Assembly: GCA_964607515.1 (NCBI GenBank)
Contig: CAZSKU010000024.1
Span: 1-35,945, forward strand
Direction of reading: 5' to 3'
Length of the DNA: 35,945 nucleotides
Source: UBA6080 sp964607515
Lineage (GTDB): Bacteria > Fermentibacterota > Fermentibacteria > Fermentibacterales > JCC-6
Within the stretch, counting starts at the first letter, position 1; every line of letters starts with the position of its first letter. Under the pieces are notes generated by a model. It saw nothing but the letters and a program-made list of their open reading frames with translations. It was not told where the DNA came from and made no database searches. Shown piece after piece: positions 7,507-16,173 of this stretch. The position numbers were made by a program, and so were the translations under genes.

Positions 7507-8764
7507 GCGGCGTTCCTTCGGTCGGGGCGTTCCCGCCCCGGCTGTGATCTGGTCAGGGCTTCTGCTTCTGGTTTTCGGTGGAAGGCTTTTCACCACCGAC
7601 ATCGTCGCCCAGTACCAGGTGGCCGAGTCCCTGCTGGGGGCAAGACCCCTGTTCACCGCCGAATCCGGCTGGCTGGTGGAGGGGGTCCGTTCCGACGGCT
7701 ACGTTCCCCACGGCCCGGGGTATTCCATCATTCTCCTTCCCGCCGCCGGGGCGGGCCTTCTGCTGGGCTCCTCCCCGGGAAAGGTCGCCGGAGCGGCCAC
7801 CGGCGCCCTGATGAGCGTCTTGCTGATCCTTGCTCTGGAAGCCCTGGCCAAGGGGTTTTTCGGCCGGATCGACAGGCGGCGTCTGGTGCCGGTGATGCTT
7901 GGAAGCATGGGGCTTATCTACGGCAGAATGCCCTACGATGTCACCGCCGCGGCAGCCATGGCCCTCTGGGGGGCGGTGATGATGCACCGGCGCAGGTTCT
8001 GCCCCGCCGGAGTGCTGTTCGGGGCGTCCCTGCTGGTCAGGACCGATTCCGTGGTCCTTCTTCCCCTGTACTGGATGGGCTTCCGGGAGGGCAGGGGATA
8101 CCTGGCCTTCGTCCGGGGCGCCGTGCCCTTCGTTCTGGCGGCCATGGCCTACAACCTGTACCGGTTCGGGAGCATCCTGGAGGACGGTCACGGTCAGGAC
8201 CCGGCGATCCGTTTCGACCCCGGCTCCCGGGGGATAACGGGCCTTCTCTTCAGCCCCGGCAAGGGGCTCACCTGGTACGCACCAATGTGGATACCGGCGG
8301 CGCTGCTGTGCAGGGATTTCAGGTTCTGGCTTCCCTTCGCCCTTTCCCTTCTCCTCCACGGAATGCTCCATGACTGGACCGGGGGAACCGGCTGGGGCCC
8401 CCGTTTCCTGTACCCGGTACTGCCTGTTCTTTTCCTTCCCCTGCTTCAGCCGGGAGCCGGCGGCAGGGTGTTCTGGTGGCTTGCCTGGCTGGCCCTGGCG
8501 GTCTCCCTGGCGGCGGGATTCACCGACACCAACTCCATGGAACGGAGCCTCGGGCCGGACCTGATCGACACCCCCGGCCGCCGTGAAGTCGTCTGGACTG
8601 TCTCCGGTTCTCCACTGGCGAACACCCTCGCCGCACCCGGTTTCACGGAGCCCGACATCCTGGGATACAGGGCGGCGGGGGTATTCGGAGCTTTGGCGCA
8701 GGTATCCGGGGCTCTGCTTGTCACCGCCGCCGGTATGATTCTTCTGAGGAGGAACCCGGATTGA
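7490..8764 (+). CDS. Polytopic membrane protein, GT-C glycosyltransferase-like
   Basis: The 424-residue product has about ten hydrophobic segments. The first extracytoplasmic loop (TTDIVAQYQVAESLLG ... YVPHGPGYSIILLP) follows the GT-C pattern of an acidic residue with a downstream tyrosine, then an H-x-P-G-Y turn. WTGGTGWGPRFLYPVLPVL later in the protein is another segment typical of PMT/ArnT-like membrane transferases. These enzymes use polyprenyl-phosphate sugars as donors on the outer face, which would fit the Dpm1-like gene at the head of the locus. The TTG start has AGGA upstream and overlaps the FemAB gene by 17 bases; GTG at 7544 is an alternative. It could instead act as the locus' Wzy-type polymerase, since no other candidate is visible. 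Confidence 0.55.
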   Translation: MSERSERRSFGRGVPAPAVIWSGLLLLVFGGRLFTTDIVAQYQVAESLLGARPLFTAESGWLVEGVRSDGYVPHGPGYSIILLPAAGAGLLLGSSPGKVAGAATGALMSVLLILALEALAKGFFGRIDRRRLVPVMLGSMGLIYGRMPYDVTAAAAMALWGAVMMHRRRFCPAGVLFGASLLVRTDSVVLLPLYWMGFREGRGYLAFVRGAVPFVLAAMAYNLYRFGSILEDGHGQDPAIRFDPGSRGITGLLFSPGKGLTWYAPMWIPAALLCRDFRFWLPFALSLLLHGMLHDWTGGTGWGPRFLYPVLPVLFLPLLQPGAGGRVFWWLAWLALAVSLAAGFTDTNSMERSLGPDLIDTPGRREVVWTVSGSPLANTLAAPGFTEPDILGYRAAGVFGALAQVSGALLVTAAGMILLRRNPD

Positions 8765-9840
8765 GGATTCTTCATCTCTCCCCCCAGAACTACACGGGAG
8801 TCCTCACCCTGTTCGTCCGTGGGCATAGGAGCCTGGGGCATGAAAGCAACCTGGTAACCTTCTACCGTTCGAAGAACCTCTACGCCGACGACATCTGCCT
8901 TAACCTTCCCTTCGTGGGCCCCATGGAATGGCTCTGGGCGCTTAAGCGCCTGGTAAGAAGCGGAAGCATGAGGGTTCCCTTCACCGGCACTTCTGAGAGG
9001 ATCTTCTGGTCGCCGTCCAGAACCGAAAGGGTGCTGATGGCCCTGAGGAACCTGGCGTGGACTCCCCTGATCAACCGCGCCCGCCGCAGATACGGTCTGG
9101 ACGACTTTCAGGTCTACCACCTGGAGGGGGGCATGAGCTTCTTCAGGGACGGCAGGGACGTAAAGAGGCTCAAGGCCATGGGTAAGAGGATAGTCAGCAA
9201 CTACCACGGTCTGGACCTGAGAATGAGAGGGGCGATACGCCCGGTGTGGGACGCCACGGACCTGCACACCACATGCGAGTTCGACCTCTACCGGAGGTTC
9301 CCGGAGATCGAGTACCTCTTCCTTCCCTTTGATCCGGAACAGATGCCGGAGGCCGGGGAAGATCCGGCGAGGATCAGGATCTGCCACGCTCCCCGGATAC
9401 GCTCGGTGAAGGGCACCGGGGATATCATCAGGGCGGTGGAGAACCTGTCGCGATCGCTGCCGGTGGATCTGGTCCTCATCGAGAACTTGCAGCATTCAGA
9501 CGCGCTGAAGCTGAAGGCGGGATGCCAGATAGCCGTGGACCAGGTGGCGAGCGGTGACATGGGATACGGAGTGAACTCCCTGGAAAGCCTCTCCATGGGC
9601 ATCTGCACGGTGACCAACCTGTCGGAGGCATACCGGGAGTTCATACCCGACCACCCGTTCTGCCTCGTGAATCAGGAAACACTGGAGAAGACCCTCAAAG
9701 AACTTGTGCTGGACTCCGACATGAGAAAGCGCTACGCCGCCTCCGGTCCGCCCTGGGTCAGGAAGCGGCACCACTGGAAAACCGTGGCGGAACACCTTCA
9801 TTCCCGCTACAGACAGCTGGGGTGGGATCTTGAGGATTGA
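8761..9840 (+). CDS. Glycosyltransferase, GT4-like (GT-B fold)
   Basis: The 359-residue product starts MRILHLSPQNYTGV, a GT-B N-terminal strand and glycine loop. VYHLEGGMSFF, RIVSNYHGLDLR and the C-terminal SGDMGYGVNSLESLSMGICTV are the counterparts of GT4 donor-site elements. In the E-x7-E motif the second Glu is E275, but the first position is Met267, preceded by Asp266, so the motif is degenerate. It probably adds a sugar to the lipid-linked glycan on the cytoplasmic side. The TTG start (TTGA junction with the previous stop) has a strong GGAGGA upstream. Its stop overlaps the flippase gene by 11 bases. Donor and acceptor are unknown. Confidence 0.65.
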   Translation: MRILHLSPQNYTGVLTLFVRGHRSLGHESNLVTFYRSKNLYADDICLNLPFVGPMEWLWALKRLVRSGSMRVPFTGTSERIFWSPSRTERVLMALRNLAWTPLINRARRRYGLDDFQVYHLEGGMSFFRDGRDVKRLKAMGKRIVSNYHGLDLRMRGAIRPVWDATDLHTTCEFDLYRRFPEIEYLFLPFDPEQMPEAGEDPARIRICHAPRIRSVKGTGDIIRAVENLSRSLPVDLVLIENLQHSDALKLKAGCQIAVDQVASGDMGYGVNSLESLSMGICTVTNLSEAYREFIPDHPFCLVNQETLEKTLKELVLDSDMRKRYAASGPPWVRKRHHWKTVAEHLHSRYRQLGWDLED

Positions 9841-11242
9841 TTCCCTTCGCAGGGATCTGGGGCTGGAAACGTTGCTGTACGCCGGGGCCATGGTGGTGAG
9901 CGGCATGGTGCAGCTCGCTTTTCTTCCCTTCATGAGCGCATGGCTTTCCCCTTCCGAGGCCGGGGAACTGGGGGTGCTGACGGCTCTGAGCGAAGTTGTG
10001 GCTGCGGTATCGCTTCTGGGGCTGCCGGCATCGGTGATCAGGGCATGGCACGAAAGCCCCGCGAAGAGGCGGATAGTTGTGCTGGCCTCGGTTCTGCCCC
10101 TGGCCCCCGGGATCGCCTGCGTCGGGCTGGCGGCGCTTCTGGGAGAAGGCATTACAGGCATCCTCAGGGTCTCCGACCCGGGTCTGATCTTCCACGCCCT
10201 GATCCTGGGGTGCGGTGTGGCCCTGTTTCAGTCTGCGTCAGCCACCGCCAGAGCCCGGGGCATGGCGGTTTTCTTCTTCCTGCTTCAGCTTTGCCGGGGG
10301 CTGGCCAGCCTGGGCCTTCTGCTGCTCCTGGTGGCGGGACCCGGGAACATCCCGCCGCTCGAGGCGTTCCTGGCCGCCCGGTGGGTGCCCACCCTGGCGG
10401 CCTTCGGCACCGTGACCCTGGTGATGTTCAGGATAACGGCACAGGACTCGCGGGTCCGGGATCCCCGCCTGGCTTCCAGACTTGTGGCCTTCGGGCTTCC
10501 CCTCATCCCCGCCGGTCTGGCGATGATCGTACTCTCCGGCGCGGACGTGGTGATGCTTCGAACCATGTGCGCCGACCTGGATCAGAGCGGCTACTACGAA
10601 TGGGCCTCCCGGGCGGCTCTGGTGCTCTCGCCGGTTACCCTGGGTTTCGGGATGGCCTGGCAGCGCTACATCTTCCGGAAGAAGAAGGAGGGCGGAACCC
10701 TCGGGGAAATGGGCAGGACCGCCCTGACCTTCATGACCTGCGTGGTCTGGGCGGCCTTGGTTCTTTCACTCGCATCCCGGGAGGTGACCGGCCTGGTGGG
10801 GGGGCTGCGCTGGCTTCCCGCCGCCCGGGTGCTCCCGTGGATTGCCGCATCGGGAGCCCTGTACGCTCTCTTTACCGTAAGCCAGACCGGCCCGCTCCTT
10901 GCCGGGCGGACCCGCTACATAGGCGGAATGACTTTCTTCGGCGCGATTCTGAACATCGGTTTCAACCTCCGGCTGATTCCCCTTGCGGGGGCTGTCGGGG
11001 CGGCCTTCGCCACCATGGCCGCCAACATGTTCATGGGGATGAGCCTTTTCTGGCTGGGACGGCGGATATTCCCCGTGAGCTTCCCCGCCGTGCTGATTCT
11101 CATGGTCTTTCCCGTGGCCGCCGGGGCGGTGTCGGGTTTCAGCCCCGGGGTCAGGTCGGCCCTGGTGCTGGCCGTAACAGGAATCACTGCGGTGGTTCTG
11201 CTGGGTCTCAGGGCCGCCGGGAGGGAAGATGGGCCAGCCTGA
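9830..11242 (+). CDS. Wzx-type flippase (MOP/MVF superfamily)
   Basis: The 470-residue product has about 12-14 hydrophobic segments. The N-terminal LETLLYAGAMVVSGMVQLAFLPFMSAWLSPSEAGELGVLTAL is typical of polysaccharide-biosynthesis (Wzx) flippases, as are the length and AGAVGAAFATMAANM near the C-terminal bundle. Such proteins move undecaprenyl-diphosphate-linked repeat units across the inner membrane. It starts at TTG, 11 bases inside the GT4 gene, and its end overlaps the following GT2 by 14 bases. The position between glycosyltransferases supports the Wzx role. A lipid II flippase (MurJ) is less likely because MurJ is longer, although MurB lies two genes downstream. Confidence 0.75.
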   Translation: MRIDSLRRDLGLETLLYAGAMVVSGMVQLAFLPFMSAWLSPSEAGELGVLTALSEVVAAVSLLGLPASVIRAWHESPAKRRIVVLASVLPLAPGIACVGLAALLGEGITGILRVSDPGLIFHALILGCGVALFQSASATARARGMAVFFFLLQLCRGLASLGLLLLLVAGPGNIPPLEAFLAARWVPTLAAFGTVTLVMFRITAQDSRVRDPRLASRLVAFGLPLIPAGLAMIVLSGADVVMLRTMCADLDQSGYYEWASRAALVLSPVTLGFGMAWQRYIFRKKKEGGTLGEMGRTALTFMTCVVWAALVLSLASREVTGLVGGLRWLPAARVLPWIAASGALYALFTVSQTGPLLAGRTRYIGGMTFFGAILNIGFNLRLIPLAGAVGAAFATMAANMFMGMSLFWLGRRIFPVSFPAVLILMVFPVAAGAVSGFSPGVRSALVLAVTGITAVVLLGLRAAGREDGPA

Positions 11243-12179
11243 GATCTCGGTGCAGATTCCGGTCCGGAACGGCGGTGAGCTGTTCCGGGGCACCCTGGAA
11301 TGCCTCGCCCGGCAGGACACCCGGGGAATGCCTTGGGAGTGCGTCATCTGCGATGACGGCAGTTCGGTTCCGGCGGAGTCCGCATTTCGGGAGGAGTTAA
11401 GCTCCTTCCCTGAGAACGCTTCGGTGAAGGTGGTACGCCGGGAGGGCCCCGGCAACAGGCCCGCCGCGAGGAACGCAGCCCTGGAGGCGGGAAGTGCCCG
11501 GGTCGCCCTGCTTCTGGACGCCGACCTGACCTTCGGCCCGGGTCTGCTGCTGGATCACCTCGAACACCGGAGGCGAACCGGCTCGATGTTCCTCATGGGG
11601 GCCCGGGTTAACGCTCACTCTCCGGAAGCCACTCCCTGGCAGAGATGGTTCGATTCCCGGGCCATGGGTGCCGGGAGGGCGGGGCCCTTCCCCTGGAAGT
11701 ACTTCATCACCGGGAACCTGAGCGTGGACCCGGTCATGCTCCTGAATGCCGGAGGCTTCGATCCGGCCATAGACAGGTACGGCGGGGAGGACGTGGAGGC
11801 GGGGTTTCGTCTGTGGAAGGAAGGGGCGGTTTTCCGGTGGGAACCCGGAATCCGGGTTTTCCACATGGACGCCGTAACAGCCCGAAGACACTCCGAAAAG
11901 ATGTGGGAGTACGGGGCCACCGGTCTCAGATACACTCTGAAGAAGCATCCCGAGGCGGAAGGTCTGCTGGGGAGCAGCTGGGTCAAACCTTTGTTCTCTT
12001 CACCCCTCACCCCGGGGAACGTTATGATGCGGCTGGTCTGCCGGGTGGCCCTGAGGCCCGGGTTGTACCGGCGGGTGCTGGCCTTCATGGAAAGGTACGG
12101 CAGGCCGCGGGCCGGGTTCACCTACCTGTCCGTGGGAGCCTGTCTCATGGGGCTTTCCGGAAGGAGGTGGACGGATTGA
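11229..12179 (+). CDS. Glycosyltransferase family 2
   Basis: The 316-residue product has the GT-A start ISVQIPVRNGGELF, CVICDDGSS, the DxD site D97/D99 in LLLDADLTF, and an acceptor-side motif GNLSVDPVMLLNAGGFDPAIDRYGGEDVEAGFRL containing the Gly-Glu-Asp element common in GT2/GT27-like enzymes. A short amphipathic or hydrophobic C-terminal tail may contact the membrane. The start is ATG with GGGAGGGAAG upstream. It overlaps the flippase gene by 14 bases and joins murB by TTGA. It probably extends the glycan repeat; the sugar is unknown. Confidence 0.8.
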   Translation: MGQPEISVQIPVRNGGELFRGTLECLARQDTRGMPWECVICDDGSSVPAESAFREELSSFPENASVKVVRREGPGNRPAARNAALEAGSARVALLLDADLTFGPGLLLDHLEHRRRTGSMFLMGARVNAHSPEATPWQRWFDSRAMGAGRAGPFPWKYFITGNLSVDPVMLLNAGGFDPAIDRYGGEDVEAGFRLWKEGAVFRWEPGIRVFHMDAVTARRHSEKMWEYGATGLRYTLKKHPEAEGLLGSSWVKPLFSSPLTPGNVMMRLVCRVALRPGLYRRVLAFMERYGRPRAGFTYLSVGACLMGLSGRRWTD

Positions 12180-13075
12180 CCAATACCGGCGCCCTGAAGG
12201 CCTTTCCTGACCGCTGCCGAGTGGTTCCCCTGTCCCTCTGCACCACCTGGAGGATAGGAGGCCCGTGCGCGGTGCTGCTTCCCGGCGATGTGCGGGAGTT
12301 GTCCGCCATGATGCGTTGGATAGCACTGGAAAAGGTGCCGTGGTCCATGTTGGGTCGGGGGTCCAATCTTCTTGCGCCCTCCCGGGGCTGGGACGGGGTG
12401 GCGGTGAGCCTGCAGGGGCTCTTCAGAACCTTCGATATCCGGGGTCGGGAAATCCATGCCGGAGGGGGCGCACCCCTGCCCGCCATCGCCGGAGCTTCGT
12501 GCTCCGCAGGTCTTTCGGGCATGGTTTTCGCCGCTGGGATTCCCGGCACTGTCGGAGGAGCGGTGTTCATGAACGCCGGGGCTTACGGAGAGGACATGAG
12601 CGGCCTGGTGGCGGAGGTGCAGGCGGTGTTCCCCGGAGGCGAGCTGCGGGAGCTGTCGGGGAATGAGTGCCTGTTCGCATACCGGCACAGCCTGTTCCAG
12701 GAGCGGCCCGGAGCGGTCTGCCGGGTGACCCTGAAACTGACCCCCGGGAACCGTGAGGAACTGCGAAGGAGCGCCCGAGAGGTTCTGAAGAAGAGACGAA
12801 ACAGCTTTCCCATCAGGGTGCCCAACGCCGGCAGCGTCTTCCGGCGGCCGGATAACGGCCCTCCCCCGGGGAAACTCCTGGAGGATTGCGGCATGAAGGG
12901 AAGATCGGTGGGGGGCGCCAGGTTTTCCCCGGTGCACGCCAACTTCATCGAGAACACCGGCGGCGCCGATTCCGAGGATGTGCTGTCCCTGGTGAGGCTG
13001 GCCAAGGAGACGGTGCTGGAACGCACGGGAATACTGCTTCGGGAAGAAATAAGAATACTGGGAGGCGGGGAATGA
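12176..13075 (+). CDS. murB: UDP-N-acetylenolpyruvoylglucosamine reductase MurB
   Basis: The 299-residue flavoprotein completes UDP-MurNAc synthesis by NADPH-dependent reduction of the enolpyruvyl group. The FAD-binding part shows TTWRIGGPC, MLGRGSNLLAP and the signature AGIPGTVGGAVFMNAGAYG. Catalytic candidates are Arg170 (FAYRHSLF), Ser220 (NAGSVFRRP, the proton donor) and Glu291 (LLREEIRILG). Length and organisation fit the shorter type II MurB. The start is TTG inside TTGA with AAGGAGGT seven bases upstream; the longer open frame is antecedent shadow of the GT2 gene. No other mur or division gene is nearby, which is unusual. It may be the only copy in the genome or a paralogue feeding the glycan pathway. 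Confidence 0.92.
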   Translation: MTNTGALKAFPDRCRVVPLSLCTTWRIGGPCAVLLPGDVRELSAMMRWIALEKVPWSMLGRGSNLLAPSRGWDGVAVSLQGLFRTFDIRGREIHAGGGAPLPAIAGASCSAGLSGMVFAAGIPGTVGGAVFMNAGAYGEDMSGLVAEVQAVFPGGELRELSGNECLFAYRHSLFQERPGAVCRVTLKLTPGNREELRRSAREVLKKRRNSFPIRVPNAGSVFRRPDNGPPPGKLLEDCGMKGRSVGGARFSPVHANFIENTGGADSEDVLSLVRLAKETVLERTGILLREEIRILGGGE

Positions 13076-14019
13076 GGAACACACCCCTGGGAATCCCCAT
13101 CCCGGAAGGACCCGTTCTGGTGACCGGAGCCGGGGGTTTCGTGGGCGGGCATCTCATGGCCGGGTTAGGCATGGCCTCCGGCGATGCGGCTGCCGATGCC
13201 CATGACGCTTTCCACCCTCCCGAAGGGGTGAGAAAGGTTCTGTGGAGGCTTCCCGGGCCGCCTCCCCCGGACATCGGCGAATTCGAGACCGTGGTGCACC
13301 TGGCGGCCATGACCTCCGTGGCTGCGTCCCGGAAAAGCCTCAGGGAGGCGTACTCCGTGAACCTCATGGGTACCCTGGACCTGCTGGGTTATGTCCGGGA
13401 CCGCTGCCCCCGGGCCCGGGTTCTCCTGGTGAGCTCCTCGGAGGTCTACGGCGCTTCCGAAGCCCTTCTCGAAGAGAGAAGCCCGGTGAATCCCCGGAAT
13501 CCCTACGGCGCCAGCAAGGCGGCGGCCGAAGCCGCCTCGGGGTTCATGGCCAGGGAATCGGGCATGCGGATCGTCACCGCCAGGCCCTTTCCCCATTACG
13601 GACCCGGGCAGTCCCCGCGCTTCGCCCTTCCCTCGTTCTGCGAGCGGATCATCCGGGCCCGGAGGGAGGGCCGGAAGACCATCGCAGCGGGGAACCTCTT
13701 TCCGGTGAGGGATTACATCCATGTGTCCGACGTGGTAAAGGCTTACGCGGTGCTTCTGGCCCTGGGGGAACCCGGAGGGATCTACAACGTCTGCAGCGGC
13801 TCCGGTGTATCAATGGAATGGATGCTGCGAACCCTCATACGGGTTTCCGGCCCGGACATTTACGTGAAGACCGACGATGCCTTGGTACGTCCGGCGGACC
13901 ACTCCAGTCAGGTGGGCGACCCCGGCCGGTTGATGGCACTGGGCTGGACCGGTCCCGAAACAGGTCACGAAACCGGCCTGGCGGAACTATATTCCTGGTG
14001 GAACCGGAGGATTGAATGA
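13072..14019 (+). CDS. NAD(P)-dependent sugar reductase, GDP-4-keto-6-deoxymannose reductase-like
   Basis: The 315-residue extended SDR has the nucleotide-binding GAGGFVGGHL, the active-site VSSSEVYG and Y145-x3-K149 (YGASK). TARPFPHYGPGQ, NLFPVRDYIHVSDVVKAY, IYNVCSGSGVS and LVRPADHSSQVGDPGRL closely follow the pattern of Rmd, which reduces GDP-4-keto-6-deoxy-D-mannose to GDP-D-rhamnose. The partner Gmd is not in the window, so another 4-keto or NDP-sugar substrate remains possible. The start ATG overlaps murB's stop (ATGA) with GGGAGG upstream. It ends in an ATGA junction with propeller B. Confidence 0.75.
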   Translation: MRNTPLGIPIPEGPVLVTGAGGFVGGHLMAGLGMASGDAAADAHDAFHPPEGVRKVLWRLPGPPPPDIGEFETVVHLAAMTSVAASRKSLREAYSVNLMGTLDLLGYVRDRCPRARVLLVSSSEVYGASEALLEERSPVNPRNPYGASKAAAEAASGFMARESGMRIVTARPFPHYGPGQSPRFALPSFCERIIRARREGRKTIAAGNLFPVRDYIHVSDVVKAYAVLLALGEPGGIYNVCSGSGVSMEWMLRTLIRVSGPDIYVKTDDALVRPADHSSQVGDPGRLMALGWTGPETGHETGLAELYSWWNRRIE

Positions 14020-16160
14020 GTCTGTTCTCCCTTTTGCTGGCATGCTCCATCGAGGTCGCCCAGTGGGTGCACCATCCCCATTTCGGGGGCTTCAACCAGC
14101 TGTTGGAGGAAGATGGCACGGTCCTGGCGGCCACCATGGGGGGGGTGCTCCACTGCTCGGTATCCGAAGACGGAATTGCCTTCGATTCCACCTGGACCTA
14201 CCCTGGCCGACTCGGCTATGACCGGGTTTCCAGCCTTTACAGGGCCGGCGACGGTGACCTTTGGATCACATACCTAGGGGGCGGCATGGAGGTCTTCCAT
14301 CCCGACGGATCAGTCACCGGGTACGGTCAGTTGGAAGGTCTCCCTCTGAATCTCATGGTCAACCAGGTTTATCCCGACTCGGCGGTATACGCCGCCACCA
14401 CCCAGGGGCTGGCCATAAAGACCCTGGGATACTTCGTTAACTACAATCAGAGCGGAACCGGAGGCGGGCTGCCGAGCTCCGTGGTGAATTGCCTGGCCCC
14501 TGTGGATTCGGGGCTTCTTGTGGGAACCTACTCGGGTCTGACCCTGCTCCTTCCCGGGCTTCCCCCTTCGGAATCCTCCTCCTGGAGCCTGGTGGAGCCG
14601 CTGGCCGGGAAGTCTGTGGAAGCCCTTGTCTTCCAGGGCGACTCCCTTTGGACCATCGCCAGCGGAGGAGTCTATGTCTGTCCTCCCGGAGGCGCCTGGG
14701 AGCAGATGGCGTCGTATCCGGGAACCAGCCCCTCCTCCATGTGCGCCGGCCCTTCGGGGTTGACCGTAGGCGACTTGGACGCCCTGCACACCTACTCCCG
14801 GGGGGAGTGGACCTCCGTGGAAGGCTCATTCATGGGCAACCCAGTGACCGCCGTTACGGAGGTGGAGGGTGTGGGGCTGGTCGCCGGAATGACCCACTCC
14901 ATCTCCGTGGACAGGCTCGAAGGAACGGGGCTGGCGCTGGTGGGTCCCCTGGGGGTAACCAGGCATACCCCTCCCGGAGGAATCTTCAATGATGTTGTTT
15001 CCGTGGGGGTAACCGGGGACGGAGCCTGCTGGGTGGGGGCGAACAGGTCCGGTGTGGCGTACCTGTCCGGGGACGACTGGACGAGACTCGACTACGACGT
15101 GCTGCCGGCCAACAACCAGGTTTTCGCCCTGGAGGCATCCGGTGGAACAGTTTACGCCGGTTCCCACTCCCATGGAATCACCTGGATACACTGGGACGGG
15201 CAGGAACCGTCTGAGGGGATCACCTTCACCAAGGAGGACGGTCTCATCAACGACCAGGTGGAAGCGGTGTCCATCTGGAACGACGGGACCGCCTGGTTCG
15301 CCCAGAGGCCCTTCCAGCAGTCCACCGAGCCCTCCGGCGTCTGCCGGCTGACCTGGGAGCCGGGCTATCCCGAAACCGCGGTCGTCAGCCAGGTTTCGGG
15401 CTCCCAGGGGATGCCCAGCCGATTCGTCTGGGATATAGAGGCCGTGGCCCCCGACACGTCCTATGCGGCCACCGAGGCGGGGCTCGCGGTGGTGGTGCTG
15501 CCTGCGGGGGTGCCCCGGGTGTACACTACAGCCGACGGTCTTCCTTCCAGCTACGTGGCCAGTGTTGCTATCACCAGGTCGGGCGACCTTTACGCCGGCA
15601 CCGCCACGGGGCTGGCGATGATAAGGAACGGATCGGTACAGGTCGTCCCGGAGGTGACGGGCTTCGTGGAGTGCCTCTGTACCGACCACCTGGGGGGAGT
15701 GTGGGCCGGGGTGCCAGGCACCCTCTACAGGATCGGCCCCGACGGGGATGTCCAGTCCTTCACCAGGTACAACTCTCCGCTGCCGGAGATCGACGTGCGC
15801 AACATGGCATGCGATGCGGACCGGGGAAGACTCTGGCTGGCCACCTCCCACGGAGTATGGATGGCGGACCTGGGCCAGGGTCTTCATCAGGGAGCCGCCG
15901 GGGCGGCGGTCTACCCGAACCCCTTCAGGCCCGGTGCGGGGGAGGTCCTGGGGGTCGCGGGAATCCCCGACGAGCCGGCGGTGTTCAGTATTTTCGACCT
16001 GGGCGGCACGCTGGTGCACAGGTTCTATTCCAGGGGAAGGGACGACTTCTCATGGGACGGCAGGTCCACCGACGGATCCCCCGCCCCCTCGGGCATATAC
16101 ATGCTCATGTTAGAGGGGGAAGGCGGGATGGAGCTGTTCAAATTCACTCTGGTGAGATGA
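14016..16160 (+). CDS. Secreted beta-propeller protein B with FlgD-like C-terminal domain
   Basis: The 714-residue product is a paralogue of the protein at 4304-6532. The start MSLFSLLLACS has a lipobox-like LLAC with Cys10, so it may be a lipoprotein, although no basic residue precedes the hydrophobic part. Propeller strands recur through ~30-620, e.g. DLWITYLGGGMEVF, AVYAATTQGLAIK, DLYAGTATGLAMI, GVWAGVPGTLYRI and RLWLATSHGVWMA. The C-terminal domain (VYPNPFRPGAG at ~631, FSWDGRSTDGS, PSGIYMLML) is the same FlgD-like fold as in propeller A. It has no kinase or cyclase output. It is coupled by ATGA to the Rmd-like gene, with GGAGG upstream, and lies 13 bp before rmlB. A surface or periplasmic binding role linked to the glycan is inference. 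Confidence 0.75.
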   Translation: MSLFSLLLACSIEVAQWVHHPHFGGFNQLLEEDGTVLAATMGGVLHCSVSEDGIAFDSTWTYPGRLGYDRVSSLYRAGDGDLWITYLGGGMEVFHPDGSVTGYGQLEGLPLNLMVNQVYPDSAVYAATTQGLAIKTLGYFVNYNQSGTGGGLPSSVVNCLAPVDSGLLVGTYSGLTLLLPGLPPSESSSWSLVEPLAGKSVEALVFQGDSLWTIASGGVYVCPPGGAWEQMASYPGTSPSSMCAGPSGLTVGDLDALHTYSRGEWTSVEGSFMGNPVTAVTEVEGVGLVAGMTHSISVDRLEGTGLALVGPLGVTRHTPPGGIFNDVVSVGVTGDGACWVGANRSGVAYLSGDDWTRLDYDVLPANNQVFALEASGGTVYAGSHSHGITWIHWDGQEPSEGITFTKEDGLINDQVEAVSIWNDGTAWFAQRPFQQSTEPSGVCRLTWEPGYPETAVVSQVSGSQGMPSRFVWDIEAVAPDTSYAATEAGLAVVVLPAGVPRVYTTADGLPSSYVASVAITRSGDLYAGTATGLAMIRNGSVQVVPEVTGFVECLCTDHLGGVWAGVPGTLYRIGPDGDVQSFTRYNSPLPEIDVRNMACDADRGRLWLATSHGVWMADLGQGLHQGAAGAAVYPNPFRPGAGEVLGVAGIPDEPAVFSIFDLGGTLVHRFYSRGRDDFSWDGRSTDGSPAPSGIYMLMLEGEGGMELFKFTLVR

Positions 16161-16173
16161 TTCGGGGGAGGGA

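Noticed and set aside
11645..12175. Upstream extension of the MurB reading frame (476 residues)
   Set aside because: The extra part is the out-of-frame shadow of the GT2 gene; the MurB fold begins after the TTG at 12176, which has AAGGAGGT upstream.
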